Part shown: piece by piece, positions 1 through 11,154 of the stretch
Layout of the letters: the number at the start of each line of letters is the position of its first letter
Position numbering within the stretch: the first letter of the stretch is position 1
DNA from: Takakia lepidozioides
Taxonomy: Eukaryota; Streptophyta; Takakiopsida; Takakiales; Takakiaceae
NCBI GenBank assembly: GCA_030704615.1
Contig: CM060731.1
Location: 31,248,001 to 31,312,000 of the forward strand
Length of the DNA stretch: 64,000 nucleotides
Reading direction: 5' to 3'
Position numbers and translations under genes: made by a program
Notes under the pieces: generated by a model
Databases searched by the model: none
What the model saw: the letters and a program-made list of their open reading frames with translations, nothing else
What the model was told of the DNA's origin: nothing

Positions 1-760
1 TGAGAGAGCCGTTTTCTCCGAGATGGAAAGGATATTTGGAAAGGATTGCAGGATCTCATTTCTGAATTCGATGTGGCGGGGATCATTCACTTCCTTGGAG
101 AAAAGTTTTGCAAAGTGTTCTGCAGCAGCATCTGCCATTTTTTCGGCTCAAAGACTGTCTCACCGGTAGGAGCCACAATGGCACGGAGGTGAGTAGCCTC
201 TCTTCTCTGCTTCGCTTTCTGAAAAAAATAACCAGTCATCTTTTCCCCTTCAATGGCCAGTTAATCCCAGCTTTGACCCGTAAGAACTTTTCCTTATCAA
301 CATCAGCTTAAGTCAGATTTCTCCTGGCAATAAGGTAAGACTCCGTAATGGTACCGTGGTTTCCCTCCTCAATTCTTCTTTGGCAATGCAGCAAGCATTT
401 AGACAAGGTCTTATGATGTTGAGATTTTTCTAGGGCCATGGCTCGTGAAAGGGCTTGAGCCAGCCTTCTTGTGGCTTGCAACTTATGTAAGAACGAGATG
501 GAGGGTGACTGAAATCCATTGCCGGCAGCAGTCCATTCAGATTTCAGCTTCTGTAGACAATCAGCCTTCTTTAAAATGCTAGGGTTCAGTTTGAAATACC
601 CCCTGCCTCTAGCATGCAATCCATATGGTTTAAATTCAGCTGATACCACTGCGTGATCAAAGTCAGCTAAAAATGGGTGACTGCAGCATACCTTTGGCCC
701 AAGATAGGGGAGATTGGGAACAGTAGATCCTGTCCAGACGGGCCATACTCAGGTGAAAAC
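1..760 (-). mobile_element. LINE (L1-like) fragment: end of endonuclease plus linker
   Basis: Read on the minus strand, about 750-720 gives ARLDRIYCS, which resembles the RLDRIY motif near the end of L1-type AP endonucleases. After a frameshift comes DHAVVSAEF (about 665-640), which fits the endonuclease SDH motif region. An open stretch (649-308) rich in Lys, Arg and Leu follows, ending YLIARRN. A further piece at about 140-50 reads AAAEHFAKLFSKEVNDPR, typical of the region just before the reverse transcriptase of plant LINEs. The RT would lie to the left of position 1, outside the window. Several frames are needed, so it is decayed and 5'-truncated near 760. Identification is by motif only. 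Confidence 0.6.
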
Positions 761-764
761 TCTA

Positions 765-1320
765 TTTTAACTAATTCTGGACTTTTGTTTGGTCCAGAAA
801 TAATATGAGAAATATGAATAAATAAAATTTATTATTGAAATAAAGTGATATATATGATTATTTGGCTATTTTATGCATAATATAACCATGAACAATAATC
901 CTCCAATTATTTTTTGGAGACAATATAAGTATGTATTGTAGTTTTAGAAGAACATCCACTACCAAGTTGACGTTCACAAAAAAAATGGAATGATGCAATA
1001 AATTACATCGTGATGTGAGGTCAGATATGTAAAACTTTTTGCACAAAATGGTTGCCATATTAGATGACATACAAAACCAAACATAGAACAATCATGGCAT
1101 ATGATGAAGAGGATGACATGAAAGAATGAGTCCGCATACATTGATGATAAACATTTATATTTTATTAGAGATTGTAACTTTGGCGTTGCAGTCAGACATA
1201 ATGTAACGTCAACTGTAAATCTGTTCACATCCGTTGGACTTAATGTTATCCATCGGCTTGAAACCATACAACGGCTTACACTAACCCATTAAATATTACA
1301 GAGTCTCCTCCCAAACGGCT
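765..1320. other. AT-rich non-coding stretch sharing segments with 47.03 kb and 50.04 kb
   Basis: No convincing gene. The segment at about 765-830 (containing TTTGGTCCAGAAATAA) closely resembles 47030-47095. The far end (1297-1410) resembles 50045-50165. The stretch is therefore probably the downstream flank of a duplicated HAD-type gene. Confidence 0.5.
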
Positions 1321-1325
1321 CACAG

Positions 1326-2708
1326 TCAAGGTATGTGTTCGAAGACGCATCCGGTTACCACAACCACTTGCAACGGTCTCCGCACCAGAGGAAATGGAAA
1401 TACTTTCTGAGAACTCGAACCTAGTAGTAACATTATCATCCGAAATGTTACTTGGAACTCTACTTGTTGAATCTCTTGATGCCCTTGAAGCCTGCCGGGA
1501 AGCCCGCCATTCTTACGAATCACGAAGCTCTTCTTCTTCTTTTCAAATTCGTTCCTTGAATGTGACTGGGCAAAACAATTTTTCATATGACAAATGTCAG
1601 CTGAAATGTGGAAGATTTGTAGAAAAAATGATAAGGTAAAAGTGCAAGTGGAAGACACTTTCAAGATCAAATTCTCCATAAATAACGAACAGTGGGATAA
1701 GTACATACCAAGGTAATCAGGTTCCTTTTGTTGTGGAATCCAAACACGAGAATCAACATATCTTCCATACCAAGCCCAATAGGCGTGGTCGCAACCAATA
1801 GGCTTATGAGAACACTTGGCAGGGTTTTTGATGATGTAATCTACGACTGTTGAAGCTGCAGCCATTTTCAATATATATGGCCACGTAGCTTTTGTCATAT
1901 CATCCTGGTCAACCAAGCCCTTTGGTGATGGCTTGTATGAAATAGGGAAGAATCCAGTATTTGGTGGGTTTCGGAGGCCCTTTGATGGCTCATCATCGAC
2001 AATGAGTATTTGTCCTTGCGTTGCAAAGGGTGTACCAGGGTACTTGGCAAGAACAATGCGAATTTCCTTAACGAGATATTTCATCCCAGGCATGATGTAA
2101 CCGTTAGTATCTTTGCAACCCTCAGCTGACCAGATGAAGCAAAACTTCTTCGCAATTTTCGTGGGAACTAAGCGCTCGAGCATCCTACAAAGAACATCTC
2201 TTTCAGCATATGACCAAATCGCCACATGAAAATGCATCAACGCAAGGTTGAGAAACTCCAAGACTCCGGGCCGAGGAACCACAAAAGGTCTGTCGGGAAC
2301 ATGAACTGTAACTTTCCTTAAACAAAATCTCTCCTTAAACAATTCACCGCCAATTGGAGGTGGCCGGTAGCAGAGGAGTCCGTTGACACTCAATATTAAC
2401 AACATCCGTTTCCTCTTCCCCGATGTGGCAGATGAAGGTTGATGGACGATGTCATCCTGCGCAATTTAATGAAATAAATTTCAGTGTTCCCGCCGTCATA
2501 AACAACCCGATGTAGTGTTTATTAGTTTCAGAGTGACCTCTACGTTTGCCGAGACATAAATGTCCCAACAATGGACTACTGTAAAGGACCAAGAGTAGAC
2601 GATATATCGAACAGTTGGAGATCATGAAAAGATGAACGTCGGCTGTCAAGTGGAGGTTCGTGGACGCACCTTGTCGGAAGGCGTATTCAAGAAGTTCTGC
2701 GGCTCCAT
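1326..2708 (-). CDS. HAD-superfamily FCP1/SCP-like phosphatase homologue, three exons
   Basis: Model: ATG at 2708, exon 1 2708-2670 (AAG|GTGCGT), exon 2 2456-1709 (acceptor GCGCAG, donor TTG|GTATGT), exon 3 1600-1326 (acceptor TTTCAG). All phases agree. The product has HAD motif I as LILSVNGLLC, then VPRPGVLEFL, motif II as AIWSYAERD, and motif IV as ILIVDDEPSKGL. This is the order of the FCP1/NIF (CTD small phosphatase-like) family. Oddity: the first residue of motif I, normally the nucleophilic Asp of DxDG or DVNG, is Ser, so phosphatase activity is doubtful. An alternative upstream first exon (2876-2793, ending ATG|GTAAAT) is possible. Two paralogues follow at 4.0-6.3 kb. The family call is from visible motifs; the substrate is unknown. 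Confidence 0.65.
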
Positions 2709-2719
2709 ACTCGCTTGTA

Positions 2720-3995
2720 TAAAAATTACGGAGTTAGTTTGGGACCGCAAAACAAACTGCAAACGAAAATGGTGAAATGGTTTGAAATTTACCATTGAAG
2801 GTCTCGCAGAGGAACAGTGTCCGATTCCCGCGGGCTTGGATTGACGAGGCGCCACAACATTCGAGGGAGTCCTCATGTGTTTACAGTCCGTTTTTTTTTT
2901 TTGTCAGCCTTTTGTCCGTTGGAATGATTTCATGCAGAGGAAGAAATGGCTCGGAGGCTCTTTTTCGCCTCTTTGGTGCAGAACATTGTGCCACCAGTTC
3001 AGGGTCAGGTTGTGTCGATGTTAGAGATGTTTTGCCATTGAACGTCGGGGGGAGTGGAGGGGCAAAAACAGCCCAGAATTTTCCCTGAGCACTCGGCAAG
3101 CACAGAAAATTTTCCCTTGAGCACTCGACATCCTGGATGGAATGAAAACGCAACGAAGGAATAATTTACCTCGGAACTGCATTCCAATGCAGACGTCGTT
3201 TGACAACAAGGTCATAATCTGCAGATTTTCTGACCTTGAGCGACAAATGAATATCAGACCTCAAACTAAGTGAAACTAGGAGAATGAGCAAGGAGCAAGA
3301 AATGAGTTTAAGTCACCTGACTCCTGCGGATTTGGGCTGTCCAACCCTCGTGTTAGGGAATTATGCGAGGAAGAGACAGAACAAGGTGCAGCAGAGCCGC
3401 AGCCAACTCCCCGACGGTTGCCCTGCGGGTTGGATAGACCAGACCCTGCGTACTGAACGGGGAGGGTGAGGAATGTTGGGAAAGGTCGATAAAGTTTCCG
3501 GGATATTTCTGTTCTTCACCTGCACCTTGGACTTTACACCCAGGAGGACCCGAGAGGAGAAGAGTGTCGTCCGCTTCTCGAAAGGAGAAAGGTCTGACCG
3601 AGGATCCACCCTCAATTTGAGCACCATCGTGAACCCTCAAAAACCCTTCAATACTCCGACTTACTGCTAATCCGGAGGGTTCCCTTAGGGGACTTGAGGA
3701 ACCGTTGACGTCGTCAGCATCTCCTTGAACCTGCCAAAGAGACATAATCATAAATCCGGGAGTGCAGGAATGTGAACCTCCACTGAACAGTGGAGGTCAC
3801 TAGATATAGTCATGTCCTGGTATGAAGGCCTGTATGCTCTGGTCTTGGGATTGCCCGGAATGTGCGTCAAGAATTCAACAGAAAATGAGTGAAAATGAGA
3901 GTATCATATCTAATACGTGTGTGATTACAAGGCAATGAAAATCAGACACCATGAAGATATTCAATAGCTGGAGTGAGAGGGGATTGATCAAAAAT
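2720..3995. other. Intergenic stretch, no supported gene
   Basis: Several short overlapping reading frames on both strands show no recognisable domain. The only structured element seen is the palindrome at 3775-3798. The left end may hold 5' exon or untranslated sequence of the HAD gene at 1326-2708. Confidence 0.4.
3775..3798. repeat. Palindrome family P1, copy 1
   Basis: Inverted repeat of the form AACCTCCACTG-N2-CAGTGGAGGTT, here with one mismatch at the last base (C for T). The same 24-bp unit recurs at 33859, 44300 and 45019, with a half-site near 33988. Confidence 0.75.
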
Positions 3996-3999
3996 AATT

Positions 4000-4719
4000 T
4001 TATTTTGAAGCATCATATCTGAGACTCTTATAACCGTTGTCCTCAATAAAATCCCAGAGTGGGCTAAACTTGGGATCGTTTGAAACATTGGGAAAAAAAC
4101 TCAACCCTATCTTTTTTTTCCTAAGATAACTTGAAACAGTGGGATGATTCATCATTCCAAGCAAATAGGTCTGAAGAACCTTAAGAAGATAGCAACCATC
4201 AGTCTCCACGGTCTGGAACGGTTTGAGAACAAGACATGAGTCGGGCGGGTTCAATACACACTTCATGGCGGTGTCGTCAATGAGCAGAGTGTTACTCTTG
4301 GTGTATTGTCCACCAAATCTCTGCCAGACCTTGACCAGTGGCTTCAAAAATAAATGAGGAGGGTCCAATCCTGATTTGAATTGAGGGTGAACCGAAGTAT
4401 GACATGAAATACAATCCTGAGACATAACGAAAGCCGGTTGAGGGAGACCACGAAGCAAAAAATCCAGGATTGGTTGCAAGTTCTTGTACATCATAGAGCT
4501 CCAAATCCCTAGCCTAAAGTGTTAGTGCAACTCTGTCCACACTTCGCGATATTTCTCCCGTCTAAAGACAAGTCGGAATCCGACAAGAGCTGGAATTCCG
4601 GGAGAAAACCGGGGGACATTGTAGCTCTTCTGGTGCTTCAAGATTTTGCACAAAACTCCATTCACGTCAAAAATAATCAAATGCAACCCTTGCGCAGGAG
4701 GAAAAAACAGGTGCTCCAA
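4000..4719 (-). pseudogene. HAD/FCP1-like phosphatase paralogue 2, one in-frame stop
   Basis: Reading from 4719, the frame gives motif I as LIIFDVNGVLCK, with the nucleophile Asp present. A TAA stop at 4524-4522 interrupts it. The same frame then continues with HFRLGIWSSMMYKN (motif II region) and KSNTLLIDDTAMKCVLNP (motif IV), ending near 4003. A splice acceptor (CTGGCAG) lies just upstream. Compared with the neighbour at 1.3-2.7 kb, motif I is canonical but the reading frame is broken. It may be a recent nonsense mutation in an otherwise normal gene. The enclosing family is the plant 'DVNG' type HAD proteins; the function is not known. Confidence 0.6.
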
Positions 4720-4901
4720 TCTGCCAGAGAGTCATTCATACTTAGGATGATAAAAAGTAAACAGTACAATGCATTGGAAAAACCGACACCAGGGAAGTGA
4801 ACAAGAACGTTCACTGGACAGCCGAGATTCACCAAACTCAATTAAAATATTTTATGTCCCAATGCAGCGGCACGCAACTCGTGATTGCTAAGGAACTTCT
4901 A

Positions 4902-6276
4902 TCACCTATAATCAAAGTCTCTAAGAAATTTGACCGCAGGGTCGTCCTCGAAAAAATCCTTCGTAACGCTGAATAGATGTAGCTCGTTGAATGACATGAC
5001 ATCCATCCCGGATAACCGGAACATGTTAAGGTGAGGCTTGAGCTCTTCCAGTAGAAACTTATCTCTGTCAGGGTCCACGAGCGTTTTATATTTTGGAAGG
5101 AAGATGGTATGTCCTAACGGGTTGAAGTATGACTTGTACATATTGTCTACAGTGTCGATGAGGAGAGTATTGGATTTGTAAGCTGTTGGGTCTTCCTCAG
5201 CGAAAATGTCGTAAAGACGTTTAAAGCAGATGGGATTTTTGGGAGCTTTAGGACATTTTTCGTTGAATGTCGATCTATGCATAACGGAATTGTCACTGCT
5301 GTAAGTTTTGACCTGGGAATAGTACTTCCCGAACACGGCCTTGGCGATAGTCTCGACGTTCATTTCAGGTCTCGTGTTCCAAAAACAAACGACAAACTTT
5401 TTGATGGCCCACTTAATGAATTCGTCGAGACTGTTTCGCGTAACTAACTTGAATTTCCCTGCGGAGATACAAGGTTGCGTGGCAGGAGGGGATTTCTTTC
5501 CATCCTTTAGGTAAACCTCACAAAGGTAACCGATGTCCAGAATCAGGACGTAGTATCCTGGCCGGCATCCGTTCGGTCCCTAAGGAAGGGAATGCAGATC
5601 GTTTGGATTGACAGAAATGGAATAGTCGACTGGAGGGTAATGCATGTTATCATGTGGAATAACAGAAGAGTTTATTATTAATTTCAATTTCAGTAATCCC
5701 AATGTAGATAAACGGAAAAATGGAGTTGAAAGCATTACCGTTTTTGGGGGGGGCTGTTGGGATCCTTGAGCAAGCTGCTCCTCCTCTTTCCCAACTCTAC
5801 GGGAAACGGTATCCTCCATCTCTGTGGCAGCAAATGGCAACCTCAACTGTCCAATGGATGTTACTTGTAGAACCGGCTCAGATAGCGCAACGTGTTCTTG
5901 GGTATTTGAAGTACTACCGAGCGTATCCAACCCAAAAATTTCCTGACCCTCTCTTTCCCTTTCCCACATCAGTCGCATCTGCCCCTGGTCTTCGGTGACG
6001 ATTTCCATGTTCTCATCTTCGTCTTCATGTTCATCTTTCTCCTCCTCCTCGTCCTATTCTTGTTTCTCCTCCTTTTCCTCGTCTTGCTCTTTGTCGTGTC
6101 CTTCCTCATCCTCTTCTTCGTCCACTTCGTCATCCTACAGTGAGTCTCCGCCATCTCCGTCTCCGGCGATAGTCTGATTATCAATCTGAAGCGTCTTGAA
6201 ATAAGCCTCTACATTGCTTCTATAAAACTTCTTTTTCGTTACATAGTTTATGTCAAGCACACGAATATTTCTTTCC
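4902..6276 (-). pseudogene. HAD-like phosphatase paralogue 3 with acidic N-terminal region
   Basis: Exon 1 runs about 6276-5739 (acceptor TTGCAG, donor ACG|GTAATG). It encodes a short N-terminus (RVLDINYVTKKKFYR) and a long Glu/Asp-rich tract. Exon 2 is 5579-4902 (acceptor CCTTAG), in phase. Exon 2 contains VLILDIGYLCEVYL (motif I, with the second Asp replaced), VCFWNTRPEMN (motif II) and KSNTLLIDTVDNMYKS (motif IV). Two in-frame TAG codons fall in the acidic tract (near 6135 and 6057), so I call it a pseudogene. The acidic tract makes a strand-reversed Ser-rich frame that is not real. It is the third HAD-type copy in 5 kb. Confidence 0.55.
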
Positions 6277-6384
6277 TGCAATGAAACCAAACAATGAAAT
6301 CAAAATAAAGTTTGTCGTGCGCATACATATCGCTACACAACTACATCGCTGTCCAAAAACCACACAACACATGTGCACACCACA

Positions 6385-6486
6385 CACTAGTATACCACTA
6401 GTCCACCACTAGTCCAACCACTAGGCTACAACTAGTCAGTCACTAGGCTGCCACTATGCTGCCCACTATGGCAGTCACTAGTCCAC
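6385..6486. repeat. Simple repeat of CCACTAGTC units
   Basis: About ten degenerate copies of CCACTAGTC or CACTAGGCT in tandem, ending directly at the left end of the gypsy LTR remnant. Confidence 0.7.
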
Positions 6487-6490
6487 ACAA

Positions 6491-6668
6491 TGATAAAGAA
6501 GAAGAATACAAGCACAAGCTCATGCGAACTCACAAAGCTGAAGCATAAACTCATGCATATATAACCTCATCACTCAAATACAAGTCAAGCCAAGTGCACC
6601 CCACGCCATGGGGAATCTATACTACGGCGCCATAGCTAGGCGCGGTGAGGCTCAACTCGAGAAAGATG
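6491..6668 (-). repeat. Partial 3' LTR of the gypsy element
   Basis: 178 bp nearly identical to 15728-15905; the only differences seen are a few bases around the GGGGAATC site. On the minus strand it ends TTTATCA. Confidence 0.75.
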
Positions 6669-7310
6669 CACATATATGTGGTGGCGCATAGTCAGTGGCA
6701 ACGGTCCTGCGAAGTCAAGACTCCACCTGTAGCCCAATCCCATGATTGGTAAAGGATGCAACTGTGGTGTAGGGGCGTTGAATGAAGCACGCACCCTGTC
6801 ACACACCATGCACCTAGCCATGAACTGTTGCACCTCTGTATGCATACCACGCCACCAATACTGCCCCTGCAGTAAACTGTGAGTGCGTCGCACTCCAAAA
6901 TGCCCCAAACTCCTCATGGGCATGCCGCACTAACCGTGCACGCTGTGTGGGGTGAGGCACAATCCTCACACCGACCATCCTCCCACACTCGAAGTAGGTG
7001 TATCCTCCCACTTGAACCTCTTGGCTCGTTGCAGGATCCGATCCCTCTCCCTGGCAATCACAATGGCTGCCGTGTCTCCCGTGCGGAGGTAGTCCAACAC
7101 AGCCGAATCCTCATGTATATCTCTGGCACCACCTAGCTCATCACTAGCCTCAGGGTCCTCAGACACTCCGTCTACAGTCATCCCTGTTGTAGGTCCAATC
7201 TGACCTCCCGATGCCAAGATACACAAAAATGCAGATGCGTGCAATCCCGACACCATCTCCTCGTCCGTCTTACCATGCCACCGAGCTCCAGTGTCATCCT
7301 GCTGGCTCAT
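6669..7310 (-). pseudogene. Gypsy integrase, truncated (zinc finger and start of core)
   Basis: Two frames together give HAHEEFG, then GHFGVRRTHSLLQGQYWW, then MARCMVCDRVRA: the H-H-C-C zinc-binding domain of retroviral-type integrases. WSLDFAGPLPLTM follows, the start of the catalytic core with its first Asp. The frame then runs straight into LTR sequence at 6668, so the second Asp, the Glu and the C-terminal domain are missing. A frameshift lies near 6880. It cannot be an active integrase. Confidence 0.75.
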
Positions 7311-8648
7311 GCATGGATTGCGATCAATCCATCCGCATCTCGATTGACCAAACCCGGTCGATGCACAACCTGAAAGTCATACTCCTGGAGTATAAGTGCC
7401 CACCGTGCAAGCTTCCCCGTAAGCTTGTCTGACTCCATCAACCACTTAAGTGGCTGGTGATCCGTGACAAGGGTGAAAAGATTGCCGTATAGATAGCACC
7501 TGAAGTGTGCCACGGCCCACACTGCAGCTAAGCACTCTCCCTCATATGAGCTGTACTTAGCCTCTGCAGCGTTGTTCGAGCGGCTAGCGTAAGCCACTAC
7601 GAACTCTCTTCCCTCATCATCCACCTGTGTGAGCACCGCTCCAAGCCCCAGCATGCTCCAATCCGTATGCAGCTGAAAGGGACGCCCCCTGATAGGTCGT
7701 CTCAAGATAGGCGCCGAGGTCAACCTCGCCTTGAGCTCTTGAAAAGCTCGTTCCTGCTCATCTTCCCACTGCCACTCCTGGTCCACCTTGGTCAGCTTGG
7801 TTAGAGCCTTTGCAATGGTACTAAATCCCTTGACAAACCATCTATAATAGTTTGCCAACCCCATGAAAGCTCGAACTCGGCTCACATCCGTGGGGCGTGG
7901 AATTTGTGCAATGGCCTCTACCTTAGTCTGCTGTACCCCCAATCCTCCAGGATATATCATGTGACCCAGACTCAATCTGGTTGTGGAAAAACTTGCACTT
8001 CCCCGGATGCAACTTCAATCCGTGCGCTCTCAAGCGCTCCAATACCACTGAAGGTGTCTCTCATGCTCCTCCATCGTAACACTAAAGATGATGATGTCAT
8101 CTATGTAGCACCGAGCAAAGTCCACCCCTGCTAGAATCCTATCCATGACTCTCTGAAACTCTGCAGGAGCATTCTTAAGCCCAAATGGTAAGAACCGCCA
8201 CTGATATAGGCAATCCTTGCCGTGCTCATTGATCGCCCAGAATGCCGTCTTCTGCTTGTCCGCCTCCTTGATTGGCAACTGGTGATATCCGGATCGTAAA
8301 TCCAAAGTGCTAAAGGCCTTAGCATGCCCGATGGCATCAAAGATCTCCTCTGGTGTTGGCATGGCATACTTATCGGACTTGGTCTGACGATTTACAGGCC
8401 GGTAATCACCGCACATACGTCTCTCCGTCCAATTGCCATAGACATCCTTCTTGGCTGGCATCACTGTGGCTGAAGCATACTCTCCACCAGAGAGCTCCAC
8501 CAAAACCTGCCTCCCAGAGATCTTGAGTCCTCATCTGAATCAAAGACCTCTCCATGTCACTGTATCTATAGGGTCTCCGAAAGATTGGCGTGTCAGTGGC
8601 CAACTCAATACGGATCTCTTGACCCTTCAGTGCTCCCAAGTCCTTCAA
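7307..8648 (-). pseudogene. Gypsy reverse transcriptase and RNase H
   Basis: 8648-8406 holds the RT N-terminus (IRIELATDTPIFRRPYR). 8503-8030 holds RT palm and fingers: [39 protein letters not shown] and the catalytic CYIDDIIIFS. 7975-7307 continues with FMGLANYYRWFVKGFS, then RNase H with QLHTDWSMLGLGAVL, YSSYEGECLAAVWA and VTDHQPLKWL, ending near VHRPGLVNRDAD. At the first RNase H Asp site the usual TDAS reads TDWS, but the Asp is present. Frameshifts near 8500 and 8030 break the frame. Confidence 0.85.
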
Positions 8649-8862
8649 ACTGAAGGCAAAGCAATTCCTGTAAGCCCTCAGGAACCGCCGTATACGTCGT
8701 CTCTCTCCTCCGGTGACAATGGGTCCAATGTCAGGCTCCCAATTGTCCTCCGTAACTGCAACCTTAAGTCCAGTGGGCTTAGAGGTAGAGGACGCGTCCA
8801 GTGGTTGCTATGTTGCAACCTCTTGAGCAGTACTCCCTGCCTGCTCAGTCAATGACAAGGCC

Positions 8863-10126
8863 TCATCCTCCCATCATCTCATCCTTGAGGACCTCCTCAA
8901 CCCGAGAAGAATCCCCAACCTCATCCATCACAGCCGCCTTGGCTGCCAACTCCCTCTGAACCTCGAGCACCTCCCACGTGTGCCATGGATGCATGCACCC
9001 CGTGGTCCTCACATGCTCGCCCCCACTCACTGCCTGTACCGTCTCGGTAGGTAGAGAGACCATTGAGGGAAGTGTACTCCGCACTCTGTGTTGCTCAGCC
9101 AGAGCCAAGCTGATAATCCAGGTCAAGCAATTGAGATCCATTGCTTGCCCCAACACTTGACGACGTGATGCCTCAGAAAGAGACGACACCGCCGTGGTAC
9201 CAGTGGTAAAACCCATTGTCCGCTCACGCTCGTCAGCATTAGGCTCCACTAACTGCTGCAACTGAGCATCCCACAGGAGGCCAGGTCCACTATCCCGGAA
9301 AGCATGCGATCCTGGGAAGCTGAGCAGTGTAGGTAATGCTGCTCGTGGTTGACCCACCTTGTTGACCACTGCCAAAGGCGAACGGTCATCGTGTCTCACA
9401 CACTGAGACTGCCTCCCTGTGTCCAGAATGTTATCCACTGTGAGATGTGCTGGCCGCTGCACCCCATCAAATGCACGCTTGAGCAGTGCGGGTGGCATCA
9501 AGTTAGTCCACCATAGCCGTGGACGATGAGCCCGTGATCCCACTGTAGCTGCATCTAGCAACACTGCTGACCCAAGCCACGACGGACTTGATGCACACTG
9601 GCATCACCTGGCCCGAGAATCGCCCATCAGTGGCACATTCTCCAAGATGTATGCTGGGAGATACAGCTTGATGAAGCTGCAAGTGGCGCAAAACCCGCAC
9701 CATCTCCCAAAACAGACCCGACCTCGAGTCTCGCAATCCATGTCATGCCCGCTGATGAATGCCCTTGGCAGGGCCAACCTGCCACTACCAGATCAATGGA
9801 GCCAACCCGCTCCAAATCCTGCGCCCCCAGCAACGAAATGTCTGCTGGCAAGGCCTGCTGATACCACGAATTGCAGACACCGAGAAACAACTCAGGGTAC
9901 CGCTGCAGCCAACTGAGCAACATGGCGAAGTGAACACGTCGTGCAGTCTCATCCCTCTTTCATACAGGTAACGCCGAACTCGTACACCTGCTTGTAACAA
10001 AGCAGCCAATCCGGTGCTGATCCCGCCAACAAAGTCCAGAAGACAAATGCCCTTCATCCGGATACTGCCACACAATAGGTGTGTGTCCAATGGAGACAAT
10101 TGAGGTGGTCCTGGTGCAATCCCCAC
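8863..10126 (-). pseudogene. C5 cytosine DNA methyltransferase domain inside the gypsy polyprotein
   Basis: Five pieces in three frames give the canonical order of C5-MTase motifs. Motif I is CLLDFVGGISTGLAALLQ (about 10045-9990), for AdoMet binding. Motif IV is VVAGWPCQGHSSAG, with the catalytic PCQ at 9773-9765. After it, SGLFWEMVRVLRHLQ; motif VI is YILENVPLMG, with ENV at 9642-9634. Motif VIII is GSRAHRPRLWWTNL (about 9537-9500). Motif IX is ADERERTMGF. Motif X is RRQVLGQAMDLNCL (about 9165-9120). The order I-IV-VI-VIII-X is not the permuted DRM order; the SRAHRPR/WTN block looks DNMT3-like. It sits between protease and RT on the same strand. Frameshifts near 10000, 9740, 9650 and 9560 inactivate this copy. 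The enzyme would methylate C5 of cytosine in DNA. Confidence 0.85.
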
Positions 10127-10408
10127 ACTCTCCTCCTCTCCTGACGGTACAAAAGCCTCCCCCAGGCTTGTTGCACCCGTCGATCAGCATCCCGCTGCAA
10201 ATCCTTGCTCGTGCCCCACAATGGAAGTCTGAGCAACCATGGTAGGCAACTCCGCCATACCATACATGCCATCCTGCTCTCTCGGAGGTGGTACATCCTC
10301 TGAATGAGCATTGCCCTCAAGCAACTCTCTAGGCCAACTCACTGCGCTGTGAATGCTGCTAGTGTCGCATCTTGCCTCGCTGGGCAACCGCAACTCCTCC
10401 TATGAACG

Positions 10409-10969
10409 TCACAGGGAGCTGCACACGCCGGCCCTCCCCTGACTGCCATGCAGGCCTATAGGAAGCTGACTCCTCCCAAAAATCCAGGGTGAAGCCCATG
10501 GGGTACAACAGACTGCCCCACCAACCAGGACATCGTATGAGACTGCGTCTGTCACAATGGCCTTGGCTCGCATCACTGAGCCATCTGTAGGGTGATCCGG
10601 CCGTAGTCTGATAGCCAACTCACGCCGTGTCATGCCCCGAGCCTGCTCCGATCCTCCCAGAGACGTCTGTATCTGGAAACAAGGCTCCATATCCGCCTCC
10701 GTGAGGCCCAAGCCTGCAATAGCAGCTCTGCCCAGCATCAATGGCTGAGCTCCCGAGTCCAACAAGACCCGCAGTGGCCGGTACCTCTTGCCTGCCGGTC
10801 CACTCAAACAGAAAATGCCATCCTGGTTGTCTAACATGACAACTCCAGGTGTCACCATGGCGCGCTCAATGGCTGGCCTAGCTGGCAGCTCCATCAACCT
10901 GGCAGCTGCAGCTTGCCATGGCGCCGCCGTGGCAGTCTTGACCCTCAAATCCGAGGATCCCTCCGGCAC
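10409..10969 (-). pseudogene. Gypsy aspartic protease
   Basis: The frame contains VLLDSGAQPLMLGRAAI, the retropepsin-type D-S-G active site followed by a hydrophobic strand. Then come EPCFQIQTSLGG and VSYDVLVGGAVC, which resembles the usual flap and second strand (ILG-type). It lies just downstream of Gag and upstream of the methyltransferase. It would cleave the polyprotein. The surrounding frame is open for about 186 codons, the best preserved piece of this element. A variable Pro/Glu-rich linker (10393-10184) separates it from the methyltransferase. Confidence 0.75.
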
Positions 10970-11154
10970 TACACCTCCACTATCTCCGCAGAAGATGAAG
11001 TAACCTCCCCACTCTCACAGAGTGTAGCTGCCAGCCTGAAACCTCAGCTGGTCTTACCCCCGGCGTCGCAATCATGGTAGCCGAGAACAATGGAGCCTGG
11101 CACACAGATGTGGCCGCTCCTAGCAGCACACTAGCTGCCGTAGCCTTGGCAACA

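Noticed and set aside
308-649. Stand-alone 113-codon gene
   Set aside because: It is continuous in sense and content with LINE endonuclease and pre-RT motifs on both sides.
5969-6184. Arg/Lys-rich and Ser-rich frames opposite each other
   Set aside because: They are shadows of a GAA/GAC-rich tract that reads as an acidic segment of the HAD-like gene in the third frame.
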